Origin: a virus
Reading direction: 5' to 3' (one strand)
DNA: 33,191 nt
Virus record (IMG/VR): IMGVR_UViG_3300047455_000097
Coordinates: 1 to 33,191 of that record
The position numbers were made by a program, and so were the translations under genes. The notes beneath the pieces are model-generated. The model did no database searches and was not told the origin of the DNA. It saw only the letters and a program-made list of their open reading frames with translations. Position 1 is the stretch's first letter, and each line of letters opens with the position of its first letter. Of the stretch, positions 25,957 through 33,191 are shown piece by piece.

Positions 25957-28892
25957 TGTCATTTTGGGTTTTTGCGGCAATATTTGCGGCCTCTACCGCT
26001 GTTTCATATGTGATGTCCCGACAGGCCATGAAAAAGGCCAAGAAAGCCGCAGCAGATATGGCTGGCGTTCTTATCAACAAAGAGTCAAACATAGAGCCTA
26101 TCCCTGTTATATATGGTGAACGCAGGGTCGGCGGGGTAAGGGTATTCGTATCCACTAAAGATGTTATTGGTGGCGATAAGAACGAATTTCTGTACATTGC
26201 TTTGGCTATGGCTGAAGGCGAAGTGGAGTCAATTACTGACATACACCTTGATGACAAGCCAATTACCAACAGTAAGTACTCTGGCCTCTATACCATAAAC
26301 GTACACACTGGAGCCGATAACCAGGTATATGATCCGCTTCTTACTGAGGCAAACGCAGGCTGGACATCAAGCCATAAACTGAGTGGTATTGCATACCTTG
26401 CGATAAAGCTGAAGTGGGATGAAGATGTTTTCTCAGGGATGCCTGAAATTACTGCGGTAGTTAAGGGGAGAAAGGTGTTTGACCCTAGAGATTCAAGCAC
26501 TGCATGGAGCAATAACCCTGCTTTGTGTATTAGAGACTACCTAACTAATGATCGATACGGTAAGGGGCTTCCTGCCTCCGCAATAGACGATGATGCTTTT
26601 GAGGACGCAGCAGATGACTGTGATGAAACTGTTACGTTTTATAGCGGCGGGACTACAGGCAAGATATTTGAGTGCAATGCTGTCTTGCAAACCGATGAGA
26701 CTCTATTTGATAACCTAGAAAAGATGCTGATGGGTTGCCGGGGCTTTCTTCCGTACACTCAAGGCAAATATAGTCTTATCATTGACAGGGCCAGGTCCAG
26801 CGTCTTTGCTTTTGATAAAGAGAATATTGTCGGTGGGATAGCTATTGCCGGGGAAACTAAAGAAAACAAATTTAATAGAGTATTAGCTAAGTTTGCCAAT
26901 CCCACAGTTGATTATCAGCCTGATCAGGCCGTCTGGCCAGCCGGAGGCTCTAGCGATGAAACTGCGCTTCTTGCAGAAGACAATGGGACGTTACTTGTTG
27001 AGGAAATTGAACTCCACACAATAACTAATTACTACGCGGCAAGAGACCTAGCTAGGGTAATACTAAAGCGATCTAGAAATGCTATTAGAGCGTCATTTAA
27101 CGCTACTAGCGAGTCGTTGCAGTTGACAGTAGCGGATGTAGTAACAGTTACTCACCCTACGCCTGGTTGGACTGCAAAGCCGTTCCAGGTTGAGGGCATT
27201 GTTATGAATTATGACGGTACATGCTCTGTCAGTTTGCTTGAATATGATTCGTCTATTTATACTTATGACACATCAGTCGAGCAAACGGATTACCCTGATA
27301 CAGACCTACCTGATCCGTTTTCTGTCACTGCCCCTACCTATCTTAGTGTTACTGCAAGCACTACTATTGCCCTTGACGGAACAATAGTCCCGGCTATGAC
27401 TATATCCTGGGTTGCAAGTACTGATTCTTTTGTGTCGCAGTATGAACTTGAGTGGTCTACGGATAACACTACATTTGAATCTATAATTACAAGCAATGTA
27501 GAGCATACCATAGCCCCTGCTGTGGCTGGTGCAACGTACTACACGCGAGTAAGAGCGATTAGTGCAATTGGTGCTAAGAGTGATGCAATTACAGCTAATG
27601 GAGCATCATCAGGGGATACAACCGCTCCAGCAGTGGTAAGCAGCCCTTCAGCCACTGGGGGCCAGGGATCGATAACTCTTGCCTGGACAAATCCATCGGA
27701 CAAAGACTTTTCAAACGCTGAGATTTACAGATCAAATACTACAGGTGGAACATATTCTGCGATAGCTAGTGTTGCTGGAGGTTATGGCCTTACCTCATCG
27801 TTCGTTAATGGCTCTCTCGATGATCAAGAAGATTACTTCTATAAGATTAAGTCCGTAGATTACAGCGGGAACAAGTCAGCATTTAGCGCAATAGTAAGCG
27901 CCACAACCAATGCTCCTGCTTCACCGCCAAGAGCAGATAATGGATATGTCTATTACACTGTTTCTAGTGCTAATGCTCCTAGTACCCCAAGCGCGACATC
28001 GTACAATTACGACACAGCATCATTCAGCGGATTGACTGCAAACTGGCAGAAGAACCCGCCAACTATTAATGGTGCAGATGGTAAATTCTGGGCAAGTAGT
28101 TTTACCATTACAGAAGCCACATTTGGCGGTTCTCAAACTATTACGTTCTCTACCCCGTTTGCATCTACACAGTTTGACGGTTTGGTAACATTTACAAATC
28201 TAAACTCTGAACTGGAAAATGCCTCTAGCACTGAAATTACTACCATAAATGGCGGCCTAATAAAGACAGGTACTATTGAAGCAGATAGAGTAAGGATTGA
28301 TGGTGTTGGCATTGATGTTGTAACTAATGGAACGCAAAAAACTTTAGTAATTGGTGATGATGGGGTTACTACAGTAAAGATAAATGATCTTGCAGTCAGT
28401 ACAGCAAAGATTGATGATTTAGCAGTTACAACGGGCAAAATTGCTAACCTTTCGGTTGATACATTACAGATTGCAGGTAGAGCAGTTACATTGCCCAACA
28501 GCGCATTTACATCAAGCGAAATATCTGTTGATGATAATGATGGTTTGGTAACGATACAAACAGTTACCTACACTACAACTGGATCGCCAGTAAACATTTC
28601 TGCCAGTTGCTATTACTATGGCGATGATGATGACTCTACAAGTGATGATGTACAACTACGATTCAGAATATTGCGTAATGGAACGCTAATTGCCGCAATT
28701 ACTCCAATAGATATATTTAGATTTAATTCTAACGGTCAAAAAACTATTCACCCGTTTTCTATATCTGTTAAAGATACGCCAGCAGCAGGGTCAGTAACTT
28801 ATACATTTGTTGCCGATGTTCCATCGGTTTCGAACAATCCTAATTGCAAAATTGGCAACCGCTCGCTAGTTACGTTAGAGGTTAAAAAATGA
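25956..28892 (+). CDS. Tail tip / host-specificity protein (gpJ-like)
   Basis: Predicted 978-residue central tail-tip protein. The N-terminus is hydrophobic (SFWVFAAIFAASTAVSYVM), followed by the gpJ-type core: IPVIYGERRVGGVRVFVST, EFLYIALAMAEGEVESITDIH, then WSNNPALCIRDYLTNDRYGKG and CNAVLQTDETLFDNLEKML. Two fibronectin-type stretches can be read at about 455-550 and 555-655. The C-terminal third carries repeats of the DLAVxTxKI type (near 805-835) and beta strands, the region expected to touch the host receptor. It overlaps the following gene by four bases. Confidence 0.9.
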   Translation: MSFWVFAAIFAASTAVSYVMSRQAMKKAKKAAADMAGVLINKESNIEPIPVIYGERRVGGVRVFVSTKDVIGGDKNEFLYIALAMAEGEVESITDIHLDDKPITNSKYSGLYTINVHTGADNQVYDPLLTEANAGWTSSHKLSGIAYLAIKLKWDEDVFSGMPEITAVVKGRKVFDPRDSSTAWSNNPALCIRDYLTNDRYGKGLPASAIDDDAFEDAADDCDETVTFYSGGTTGKIFECNAVLQTDETLFDNLEKMLMGCRGFLPYTQGKYSLIIDRARSSVFAFDKENIVGGIAIAGETKENKFNRVLAKFANPTVDYQPDQAVWPAGGSSDETALLAEDNGTLLVEEIELHTITNYYAARDLARVILKRSRNAIRASFNATSESLQLTVADVVTVTHPTPGWTAKPFQVEGIVMNYDGTCSVSLLEYDSSIYTYDTSVEQTDYPDTDLPDPFSVTAPTYLSVTASTTIALDGTIVPAMTISWVASTDSFVSQYELEWSTDNTTFESIITSNVEHTIAPAVAGATYYTRVRAISAIGAKSDAITANGASSGDTTAPAVVSSPSATGGQGSITLAWTNPSDKDFSNAEIYRSNTTGGTYSAIASVAGGYGLTSSFVNGSLDDQEDYFYKIKSVDYSGNKSAFSAIVSATTNAPASPPRADNGYVYYTVSSANAPSTPSATSYNYDTASFSGLTANWQKNPPTINGADGKFWASSFTITEATFGGSQTITFSTPFASTQFDGLVTFTNLNSELENASSTEITTINGGLIKTGTIEADRVRIDGVGIDVVTNGTQKTLVIGDDGVTTVKINDLAVSTAKIDDLAVTTGKIANLSVDTLQIAGRAVTLPNSAFTSSEISVDDNDGLVTIQTVTYTTTGSPVNISASCYYYGDDDDSTSDDVQLRFRILRNGTLIAAITPIDIFRFNSNGQKTIHPFSISVKDTPAAGSVTYTFVADVPSVSNNPNCKIGNRSLVTLEVKK

Positions 28893-29284
28893 AATCTTAT
28901 ATCGTGTATGGTAGCGATGGCATAATAGTTAGAACAGGTTTATGTTCTCAACATGATTTGCATTTGCAAGCTATTGATGGGCAGTTTGTGATAGAGGGCG
29001 AGGCAGATGACGCATCTAAAATGATTGTTGATGGAAACATTGTTGATAGGCCAGAGCCGACATATACAGAAGCAGAATTAAACAATCAGGTTTTAAAAAT
29101 TATCAGGGCTAAAAGGCGTAATAAATTATCAGAATCAGATTGGACTCAAGTGTCAGATAATCAGCTAACAGACGCTAAAAAAGCAGAGTGGGCAACATAC
29201 AGGCAAGCATTGCGCGATGTACCCGCTAACAATTCGGATGTAACCGATCTCAGTGATATAATATGGCCGACTAAGCCGGAGTAG
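28889..29284 (+). CDS. Tail-fibre assembly protein-like (phage_tail_APC type)
   Basis: Predicted 131-residue protein whose C-terminal half has the pattern of phage tail assembly chaperones of this type: RAKRRNKLSESDWTQVSDNQL, then KKAEWATYRQALRDVP. The N-terminal half is a small beta-rich domain (SYIVYGSDGIIVRTGLCSQH, FVIEGEADDASK). It overlaps the gpJ-like gene by four bases and precedes the fibre genes, consistent with helping to fold or attach a fibre. Confidence 0.8.
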   Translation: MKSYIVYGSDGIIVRTGLCSQHDLHLQAIDGQFVIEGEADDASKMIVDGNIVDRPEPTYTEAELNNQVLKIIRAKRRNKLSESDWTQVSDNQLTDAKKAEWATYRQALRDVPANNSDVTDLSDIIWPTKPE

Positions 29285-29287
29285 AAA

Positions 29288-29617
29288 ATGATTTATCAAC
29301 TAGTTAAAGACGATACAGGTGTATCTATACAGGCAACCCTAACCAGGGCAAATGACGGAAGTGCCATTGATTGCACTGGTGGAACTGTAAGGTTAAAGGT
29401 TAGAGAAAAAGGGTCTACCTCAACTTTGTTTACGGTAACCGCTGGTAACTCAGGAACCAACCTTGAGAATGGTATCGCTATATTTCAGTTTGAGGCTGGG
29501 CAGCTAGATCGTACAGAGGGATATTATGAAGGAGAAATAGAAATAACCTTCAGTGACAATACCGTTGAAACCGTATTTGAGATTATAGAGTTTTATATTC
29601 GCGCTGACTTTGCATGA
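29288..29617 (+). CDS. BppU-like baseplate/fibre attachment protein
   Basis: Predicted 109-residue beta-sandwich protein. The layout (YQLVKDDTGVSIQATLTRAND, GGTVRLKVREKG, LFTVTAGNSG, GYYEGEIEITFSDNTVETV, FYIRADF) matches the N-terminal domain of BppU-like baseplate proteins, here without a receptor-binding extension. It overlaps the next gene by four bases. Likely a structural spacer or fibre anchor in the tail tip. Confidence 0.7.
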   Translation: MIYQLVKDDTGVSIQATLTRANDGSAIDCTGGTVRLKVREKGSTSTLFTVTAGNSGTNLENGIAIFQFEAGQLDRTEGYYEGEIEITFSDNTVETVFEIIEFYIRADFA

Positions 29618-30540
29618 TAAAACTATCTGTAATTCTTCATAATGCTATTGCAGAAATTGCTGAAAGACGAGCAAAGGCTAAGATCGAGTTAAATAACGCA
29701 ATAGCTAAAATTGAGGAACGCAGAGCAAAATCAGAAATATCGTATAACTATGCTAAAGCAGCCGTTATATTAATATCATTACGAATCCTGGCTAGAGAGT
29801 TTACAGAAGCTGTTGGGTTGGCTGAAGTTGTAGCGAGGGCATTTGGCAAAAACATTAGCGATCAAGCTTTAGGCAATGACGTTTACAGCAGTTCAATATC
29901 AAAGCCAAAGACTGATGATGTTTCATTAACTGAGCGAATCCCAAAGAATGTAAACAAGCCGAAACAAGATGGCGGATTAGTTTCAGAATCACCTGTGAAA
30001 GGTCATGGTAAGAATCCGCAAGATAGCATTGCCCTTGGTGACATACAAAGCCAAGAAGTAGGCAAAGGTTTAACTGAACTTCCTCAGATTACAGATGCGC
30101 TTGCATTACAGGCATTAAAGTCACTAACTGACCAGGCAGGCGTAAACGATACGCCCTCTAAGGGTCCCGCTAAATCATTTGCTGAAAGTGTAGGATTTAC
30201 AGACCAATTATTGATTGCTAAGTTATTTATTCGCGCTTTTACCGAGTCTCCATCCGCATCTGATGATGATCGCCGTATGGATTTTCACAAGTTCATAACT
30301 GAAGGGTTATTTGCTACTGATGACCTGGATGGTGAAGCGACAGCCCAGGATGATCAGGAGATGTCTTTTGTTAAAGTTCGCACTGAACTTGCTTCGCTAT
30401 CTGACAGCCCAGTTAGGGAGCAGGTCAAGTCAAAAAGTGATACAATCGCATCAACGGATTCTGGTTCCCTGCGCGGCCAAGGTTATGCTGAGTTTGGGTA
30501 TTTTTTAGAAGATTATGTCGGCTACAGCCGATCTTTTTAG
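29614..30540 (+). CDS. Repeat-containing tail protein ending in the EDYVG-SR-F motif
   Basis: Predicted 308-residue protein. It starts with a charged helical stretch in which NAIA(E/K)I(A/E)ERRAK is repeated twice (10-42). A hydrophobic helix follows (about 48-62), then a series of diverged repeats about 25-30 residues long with SF/FTE and D/E-rich turns (for example FTEAVGLAEV, FAESVGFTDQ, FTESPSASDD). The end, YAEFGYFLEDYVGYSRSF, resembles the C-terminus of other phage tail proteins I recall. A fibrous structural role is likely; no enzyme motif is seen. Confidence 0.6.
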   Translation: MIKLSVILHNAIAEIAERRAKAKIELNNAIAKIEERRAKSEISYNYAKAAVILISLRILAREFTEAVGLAEVVARAFGKNISDQALGNDVYSSSISKPKTDDVSLTERIPKNVNKPKQDGGLVSESPVKGHGKNPQDSIALGDIQSQEVGKGLTELPQITDALALQALKSLTDQAGVNDTPSKGPAKSFAESVGFTDQLLIAKLFIRAFTESPSASDDDRRMDFHKFITEGLFATDDLDGEATAQDDQEMSFVKVRTELASLSDSPVREQVKSKSDTIASTDSGSLRGQGYAEFGYFLEDYVGYSRSF

Positions 30541-30549
30541 AGGTGATAC

Positions 30550-30999
30550 ATGTTAAAGGAAAACTTAAAGCTGCGCGGTGATGTTGCCCTGGTCCTAAAA
30601 GACAAAAAGGGCAATGTCAAAGAGAAGCGCGAAATCAATAACCTGATTGTGTCGGCAGGACTAGAGTTTATATGCTCACGCATGGCCGGAACTTCTGCTA
30701 ACGTAATGTCTCACATGGCATTAGGTTCAGGCACTACTGCTGCTGCGGCTGGTGATACTGATCTGGAGTCGATTCTAGGCTCTAGGGAAGCGTTAGACAG
30801 CACTACAGCTTCTAGCAATACCATTACCTATGTTTCGTCTTTCGAGGCTGGTGAAGGCACTGGTGCGGTTACAGAGGCAGGCATATTTAACGCCGCATCA
30901 AGCGGAACTATGCTTTGCCGCACAGTGTTCTCAGTGGTAAATAAGGAAGCTGATGATACTATGTCAGTTACCTGGACTATTACTTTAACTGCATCCTAA
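30550..30999 (+). CDS. Tail-associated structural protein, 149 aa
   Basis: Predicted 149-residue protein with NLIVSAGLEFICSRM, then MALGSGTTAAAAGDTDLE and a beta-rich end (TITYVSSFEAGEGTGAVTEA, GTMLCRTVFSVVNKEADDTM). The MALGSGTTAAAAGDT phrase occurs in a family of small phage fibre-region proteins. Its place between two fibre-like genes supports a virion role. AGAGGTG lies upstream of the ATG. Confidence 0.65.
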   Translation: MLKENLKLRGDVALVLKDKKGNVKEKREINNLIVSAGLEFICSRMAGTSANVMSHMALGSGTTAAAAGDTDLESILGSREALDSTTASSNTITYVSSFEAGEGTGAVTEAGIFNAASSGTMLCRTVFSVVNKEADDTMSVTWTITLTAS

Positions 31000-31016
31000 T
31001 TTAGAAGGGGCTACCA

Positions 31017-32054
31017 ATGTCTACGATTACTACAAGATCGGCCAAAGGATCGCCCCTGACAAATAATGAGGTTGATGCTAACTTTACAAACCTGAATACG
31101 GACAAGCTAGAGTCTGCTGATCTTACTGGTTATGCTGAACTAACTGGTGCTACGTTTACAGGTGAAGTAGAAGCTACTGGATTTAATGGTGACCTGACTG
31201 GCGCGATTCTGTTCAAGGGTGAGGCGGGTGAGGCATTAACTAAAGGCGATCCAGTATATATCTCAGGTATCAGCGGCAATAAAACTGTTGTCAGTAAAGC
31301 CGATGCCAACGATGCAAACAAAATGCCTTGCTTTGGTATTGTTGATGCTACCGTATCGCTGAATGCAGATTGCTCTGTCGTTACATTCGGAACATTGCAG
31401 GGATTAGATACATCGTCATTCAGTGAAGGTGATGAACTATTCGTCAGCGATACCGGAACACTGACTACAACTGCGCCTACTGGCGAATCGTCACAAATCC
31501 AAAAGATCGCTAAGGTTACGCGCTCTCACGCATCAACTGGTAGCATAAAGGTTATGGGTGCGGGTCGAACCAATGCTGTACCCAATCTGAATGACGGTAA
31601 ATTCTTTTTAGGCAACGGATCAAATCAGGCGGTCAGCACCGACTTTGCTTCTAGCATTACAGCCGCTGGCGCGTTGACAGCCTCTAGCACAGCGACACTG
31701 ACCAACAAATCAGGCAACATCTCGCAGTGGACTAACGATTCTGGATACACTACTGACGCTATTACTTCTGTAGTTGCAGGTACAGGTCTATCAGGTGGCG
31801 CTACCAGCGGCTCTGCCACCCTGAACATAGACTCTACTGTAGCAACTTTGACTGGCGCACAGACCCTGACGAACAAGTCTTTGACATCTCCTGCGCTTAC
31901 TACCCCAACCATTGAGGGTGGAGCAAGTGACTGGCAGTTCTCAGTCTCAGGTAATGACCTGATTATAAGCTATGGCGGCACGGCTAAGGCCAAGTTGGAT
32001 ACAACTGGTAACTTAACTGTAGTAGGTAACGTAACGGCTTACGGGACAATCTAA
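31017..32054 (+). CDS. Tail fibre protein
   Basis: Predicted 345-residue fibre. The N-terminus (TTRSAKGSPLTNNEVDANFTNLNTDKL) is the usual attachment segment of marine phage fibres, followed by TGATFTGEVEATG-type repeats (about 38-58), a middle domain (EALTKGDPVYISGISGN, SFSEGDELFVSD) and a Ser/Thr/Gly-rich shaft, then an end domain with AQTLTNKSLTSPAL and WQFSVSGNDLIISYGG. It ends in TAATG with the next gene, so both are probably made together. Confidence 0.8.
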   Translation: MSTITTRSAKGSPLTNNEVDANFTNLNTDKLESADLTGYAELTGATFTGEVEATGFNGDLTGAILFKGEAGEALTKGDPVYISGISGNKTVVSKADANDANKMPCFGIVDATVSLNADCSVVTFGTLQGLDTSSFSEGDELFVSDTGTLTTTAPTGESSQIQKIAKVTRSHASTGSIKVMGAGRTNAVPNLNDGKFFLGNGSNQAVSTDFASSITAAGALTASSTATLTNKSGNISQWTNDSGYTTDAITSVVAGTGLSGGATSGSATLNIDSTVATLTGAQTLTNKSLTSPALTTPTIEGGASDWQFSVSGNDLIISYGGTAKAKLDTTGNLTVVGNVTAYGTI

Positions 32055-32668
32055 TGGCTTTACCGGCTAGTGGCACAATAAGTCTCAATGAGATACACAT
32101 CGAGGCTGGCGGAACTACGGCAACCCTAGCCAGCATTAATGATGCTGACATCCGTGCGCTAATAGGAAAAGCTGACGGTGTTGAGATGTCTTTCAATGAG
32201 TGGTATGGAGCAAGTGCCGGACAGTCTTTTACTGTAACAGAAGGTACAGACACATTTACGGCTGCGGTCTATTATGGTTTTCGTGAAGAGCGCAACCCAG
32301 ATGTTGGTTCTGTATCGCCTACTAGCCTAACAGTCGCGGGTAAGTCACATCCTATTCGCGATGCTTACCGAAGGGTATCTGTAAGCGGTGGCGTTGAGCA
32401 AGGCAATTCCGCTTTTTGGTTTATCCTTTATAACGCAGCAGACGGCACAGTTCCTGCTGACGATTGGTTTACCTCTTTAGACGTTGAGATTACGGGCGGC
32501 ACAGCAAATTTGACCCCTTCTACCGCTTTCATTTTCTCCACAGGGACAGGGTCTACTGGGCGCAAAGAATGGCGCTGGTTCTCTAATGATTTTTCTTCTG
32601 GAGACCTTGCAAACTTTGCATCGCAATGGGATGGTTATGGAACTTCTGACGTTACAATAAACGAGTAA
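32054..32668 (+). CDS. Fibre-tip or adhesin-like tail protein
   Basis: Predicted 204-residue protein beginning ALPASGTISLNEIHIEAGG and containing INDADIRALIGKADGVEMSF plus NEWYGAS, an N-terminal pattern common in fibre-tip proteins of environmental phages. The rest is a beta-rich domain with many aromatic residues (VYYGFREERN, FWFILYNAADG, KEWRWFSNDF), likely receptor-binding. Coupled to the fibre gene through TAATG. Confidence 0.7.
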   Translation: MALPASGTISLNEIHIEAGGTTATLASINDADIRALIGKADGVEMSFNEWYGASAGQSFTVTEGTDTFTAAVYYGFREERNPDVGSVSPTSLTVAGKSHPIRDAYRRVSVSGGVEQGNSAFWFILYNAADGTVPADDWFTSLDVEITGGTANLTPSTAFIFSTGTGSTGRKEWRWFSNDFSSGDLANFASQWDGYGTSDVTINE

Positions 32669-32672
32669 AGAT

Positions 32673-32864
32673 ATGGATATAACCCTAACATACGACACCC
32701 CATCTGACGGCCAGCTTAGAATATCTGGAACTTATTCTCACGACTTTGGCTCAGGTGATTTTTCATGCCCTATTATTTATAATGAGCATGTGATGGACTT
32801 ACACACAACTGAATCAAGAACTAAACTTACTATTCAAGAATCATTAGATTCTGACTCACAATAA
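32673..32864 (+). CDS. Hypothetical protein, 63 aa
   Basis: A 63-residue protein with a beta-rich body (DITLTYDTPSDGQLRISGTY, DFSCPIIYNEHVMDLH). No family recognised. It follows the adhesin-like gene by four bases; the ribosome site is weak (AAAGA). It may be a small companion of the fibre tip. Confidence 0.5.
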   Translation: MDITLTYDTPSDGQLRISGTYSHDFGSGDFSCPIIYNEHVMDLHTTESRTKLTIQESLDSDSQ

Positions 32865-32876
32865 CTGGAGCAACAA

Positions 32877-33080
32877 ATGAAAATTTTATTACCTATCGTT
32901 TTATTGGCCTTAGCTGGATGCAACACCTTCAACGGCGCTATTGATGGATCGCAAGAGATTGTCACCAGCACTGTAGACTCAGCACAGACTATGGTTACCG
33001 ATACCGCTAAGGGTATAGGCAAAGGGTCTGCAACTGCTGTCGAAGGAATTGCTAAAGACATCCGATCAGCATCTGAGTGA
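32877..33080 (+). CDS. Small lipoprotein
   Basis: Predicted 67-residue lipoprotein. It has a short basic start, a hydrophobic core and a clear lipobox (LALAGC, Cys15), then a helical Ser/Thr/Ala/Gly-rich mature part (STVDSAQTMVTDTAKGIGKG). It would be lipidated and anchored in the inner or outer membrane. It resembles entericidin-like or lysis-associated lipoproteins; it is not proline-rich as Rz1-type spanins usually are. Position shortly before the lysis genes (if the ends join) suggests a role in lysis or superinfection control. TGGAG precedes the ATG. Confidence 0.7.
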   Translation: MKILLPIVLLALAGCNTFNGAIDGSQEIVTSTVDSAQTMVTDTAKGIGKGSATAVEGIAKDIRSASE

Positions 33081-33096
33081 ATAGAAGGGCTGCTGA

Positions 33097-33191
33097 ATGA
33101 TCGACCCGATAACAGCGATTAGTATAGCGACCAATGCTTTTGGCACTATACAGCGCATGGTTAAGGCTGGGAAGGGAGTAGAAGATACTCT
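33097..33191 (+). CDS. Partial gene at the right end (MIDP family)
   Basis: The first 31 codons and two bases of a gene are present: MIDPITAISIATNAFGTIQR and a basic stretch. I recall phage proteins beginning MIDPxxAxxxA located beside holins; they are usually longer than 100 residues and of unknown function. The window ends before any stop. If the ends are joined the frame continues through bases 1-28 and stops after only 40 residues in a TAATG with the holin, which would be a short version of the family. Confidence 0.5.
   Translation, partial: MIDPITAISIATNAFGTIQRMVKAGKGVEDT

Noticed and set aside
1-33191. Integrase, CI-type repressor and attachment site for a temperate life style
   Set aside because: No tyrosine or serine integrase motif and no large repressor found; the 84-residue HTH protein alone does not show lysogeny.
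1-33191. tRNA genes
   Set aside because: No cloverleaf with a recognisable T-arm sequence and acceptor stem was found by eye; a tRNAscan-SE search was not possible.

Overview
The window looks like most or all of the genome of a tailed phage with a lambda-type head and tail (siphovirus architecture) infecting a Gram-negative, probably aquatic, gammaproteobacterium. The reasons are: every supported gene is on the + strand; stop and start codons overlap throughout (TAATG, ATGA, GTGA); the morphogenesis genes follow the lambda order (GpA-type terminase, gpB-type portal, protease and capsid, FII, U, V, G/GT, H, then J); the lysis genes suit a Gram-negative host; and a lambda red-like plus Nin-like recombination set is present. 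No integrase, CI-type repressor, DNA polymerase, tRNA or CRISPR array was recognised.

Layout. 28-782: holin and M15 endolysin. 848-2713: ERF annealing protein, YqaJ exonuclease, SSB and a small HTH regulator. 2714-3146: a gene-free, hairpin-rich gap. 3147-5063: a DNA-modification cassette, made of a TGT/DpdA-like protein and a C5-cytosine methyltransferase. The methyltransferase gene is overprinted almost end to end by a second 363-codon reading frame that shares its ribosome binding site. 5047-9214: small early genes, including a replication-type adaptor, a NinB-like protein, a metallophosphoesterase, a DUF3310 protein and NinG. 9215-9598: a structured, terminator-ended gap with a mini-ORF. 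9599-10776: two small genes and a tail-completion-like gene set between clusters of an 11-bp repeat. 10777-11469: a repeat-rich gene-free region that could be a replication origin. 11470-13909: a compact eight-gene block with a different codon preference, its own promoter and a strong terminator. 13956-14395: a gene-free stretch with palindromes. 14396-33191: the late operon for packaging, head, tail, fibres and a lipoprotein.

How it works together. ERF, exonuclease, SSB, NinG and the NinB-like protein form a recombination module that can anneal, resect and resolve DNA. Together with host replication proteins it could support replication of a phage that carries no polymerase of its own here. 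The TGT-like enzyme and the methyltransferase would modify phage DNA against restriction. The late operon contains three forms of gene economy: a 143-bp overlap between small and large terminase in different frames, a single reading frame carrying two accessory domains, the prohead protease and the major capsid protein with a plausible internal start, and a canonical G GGA AAC -1 frameshift site in the tail chaperone gene.

Limits. All functional calls come from reading motifs and from memory of protein families. No database search, folding program or codon statistics were run. The two ends could join, because the last truncated gene continues in frame into the first 28 bases and stops in a TAATG junction with the holin. 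This suggests a circular or circularly permuted genome but does not prove it.
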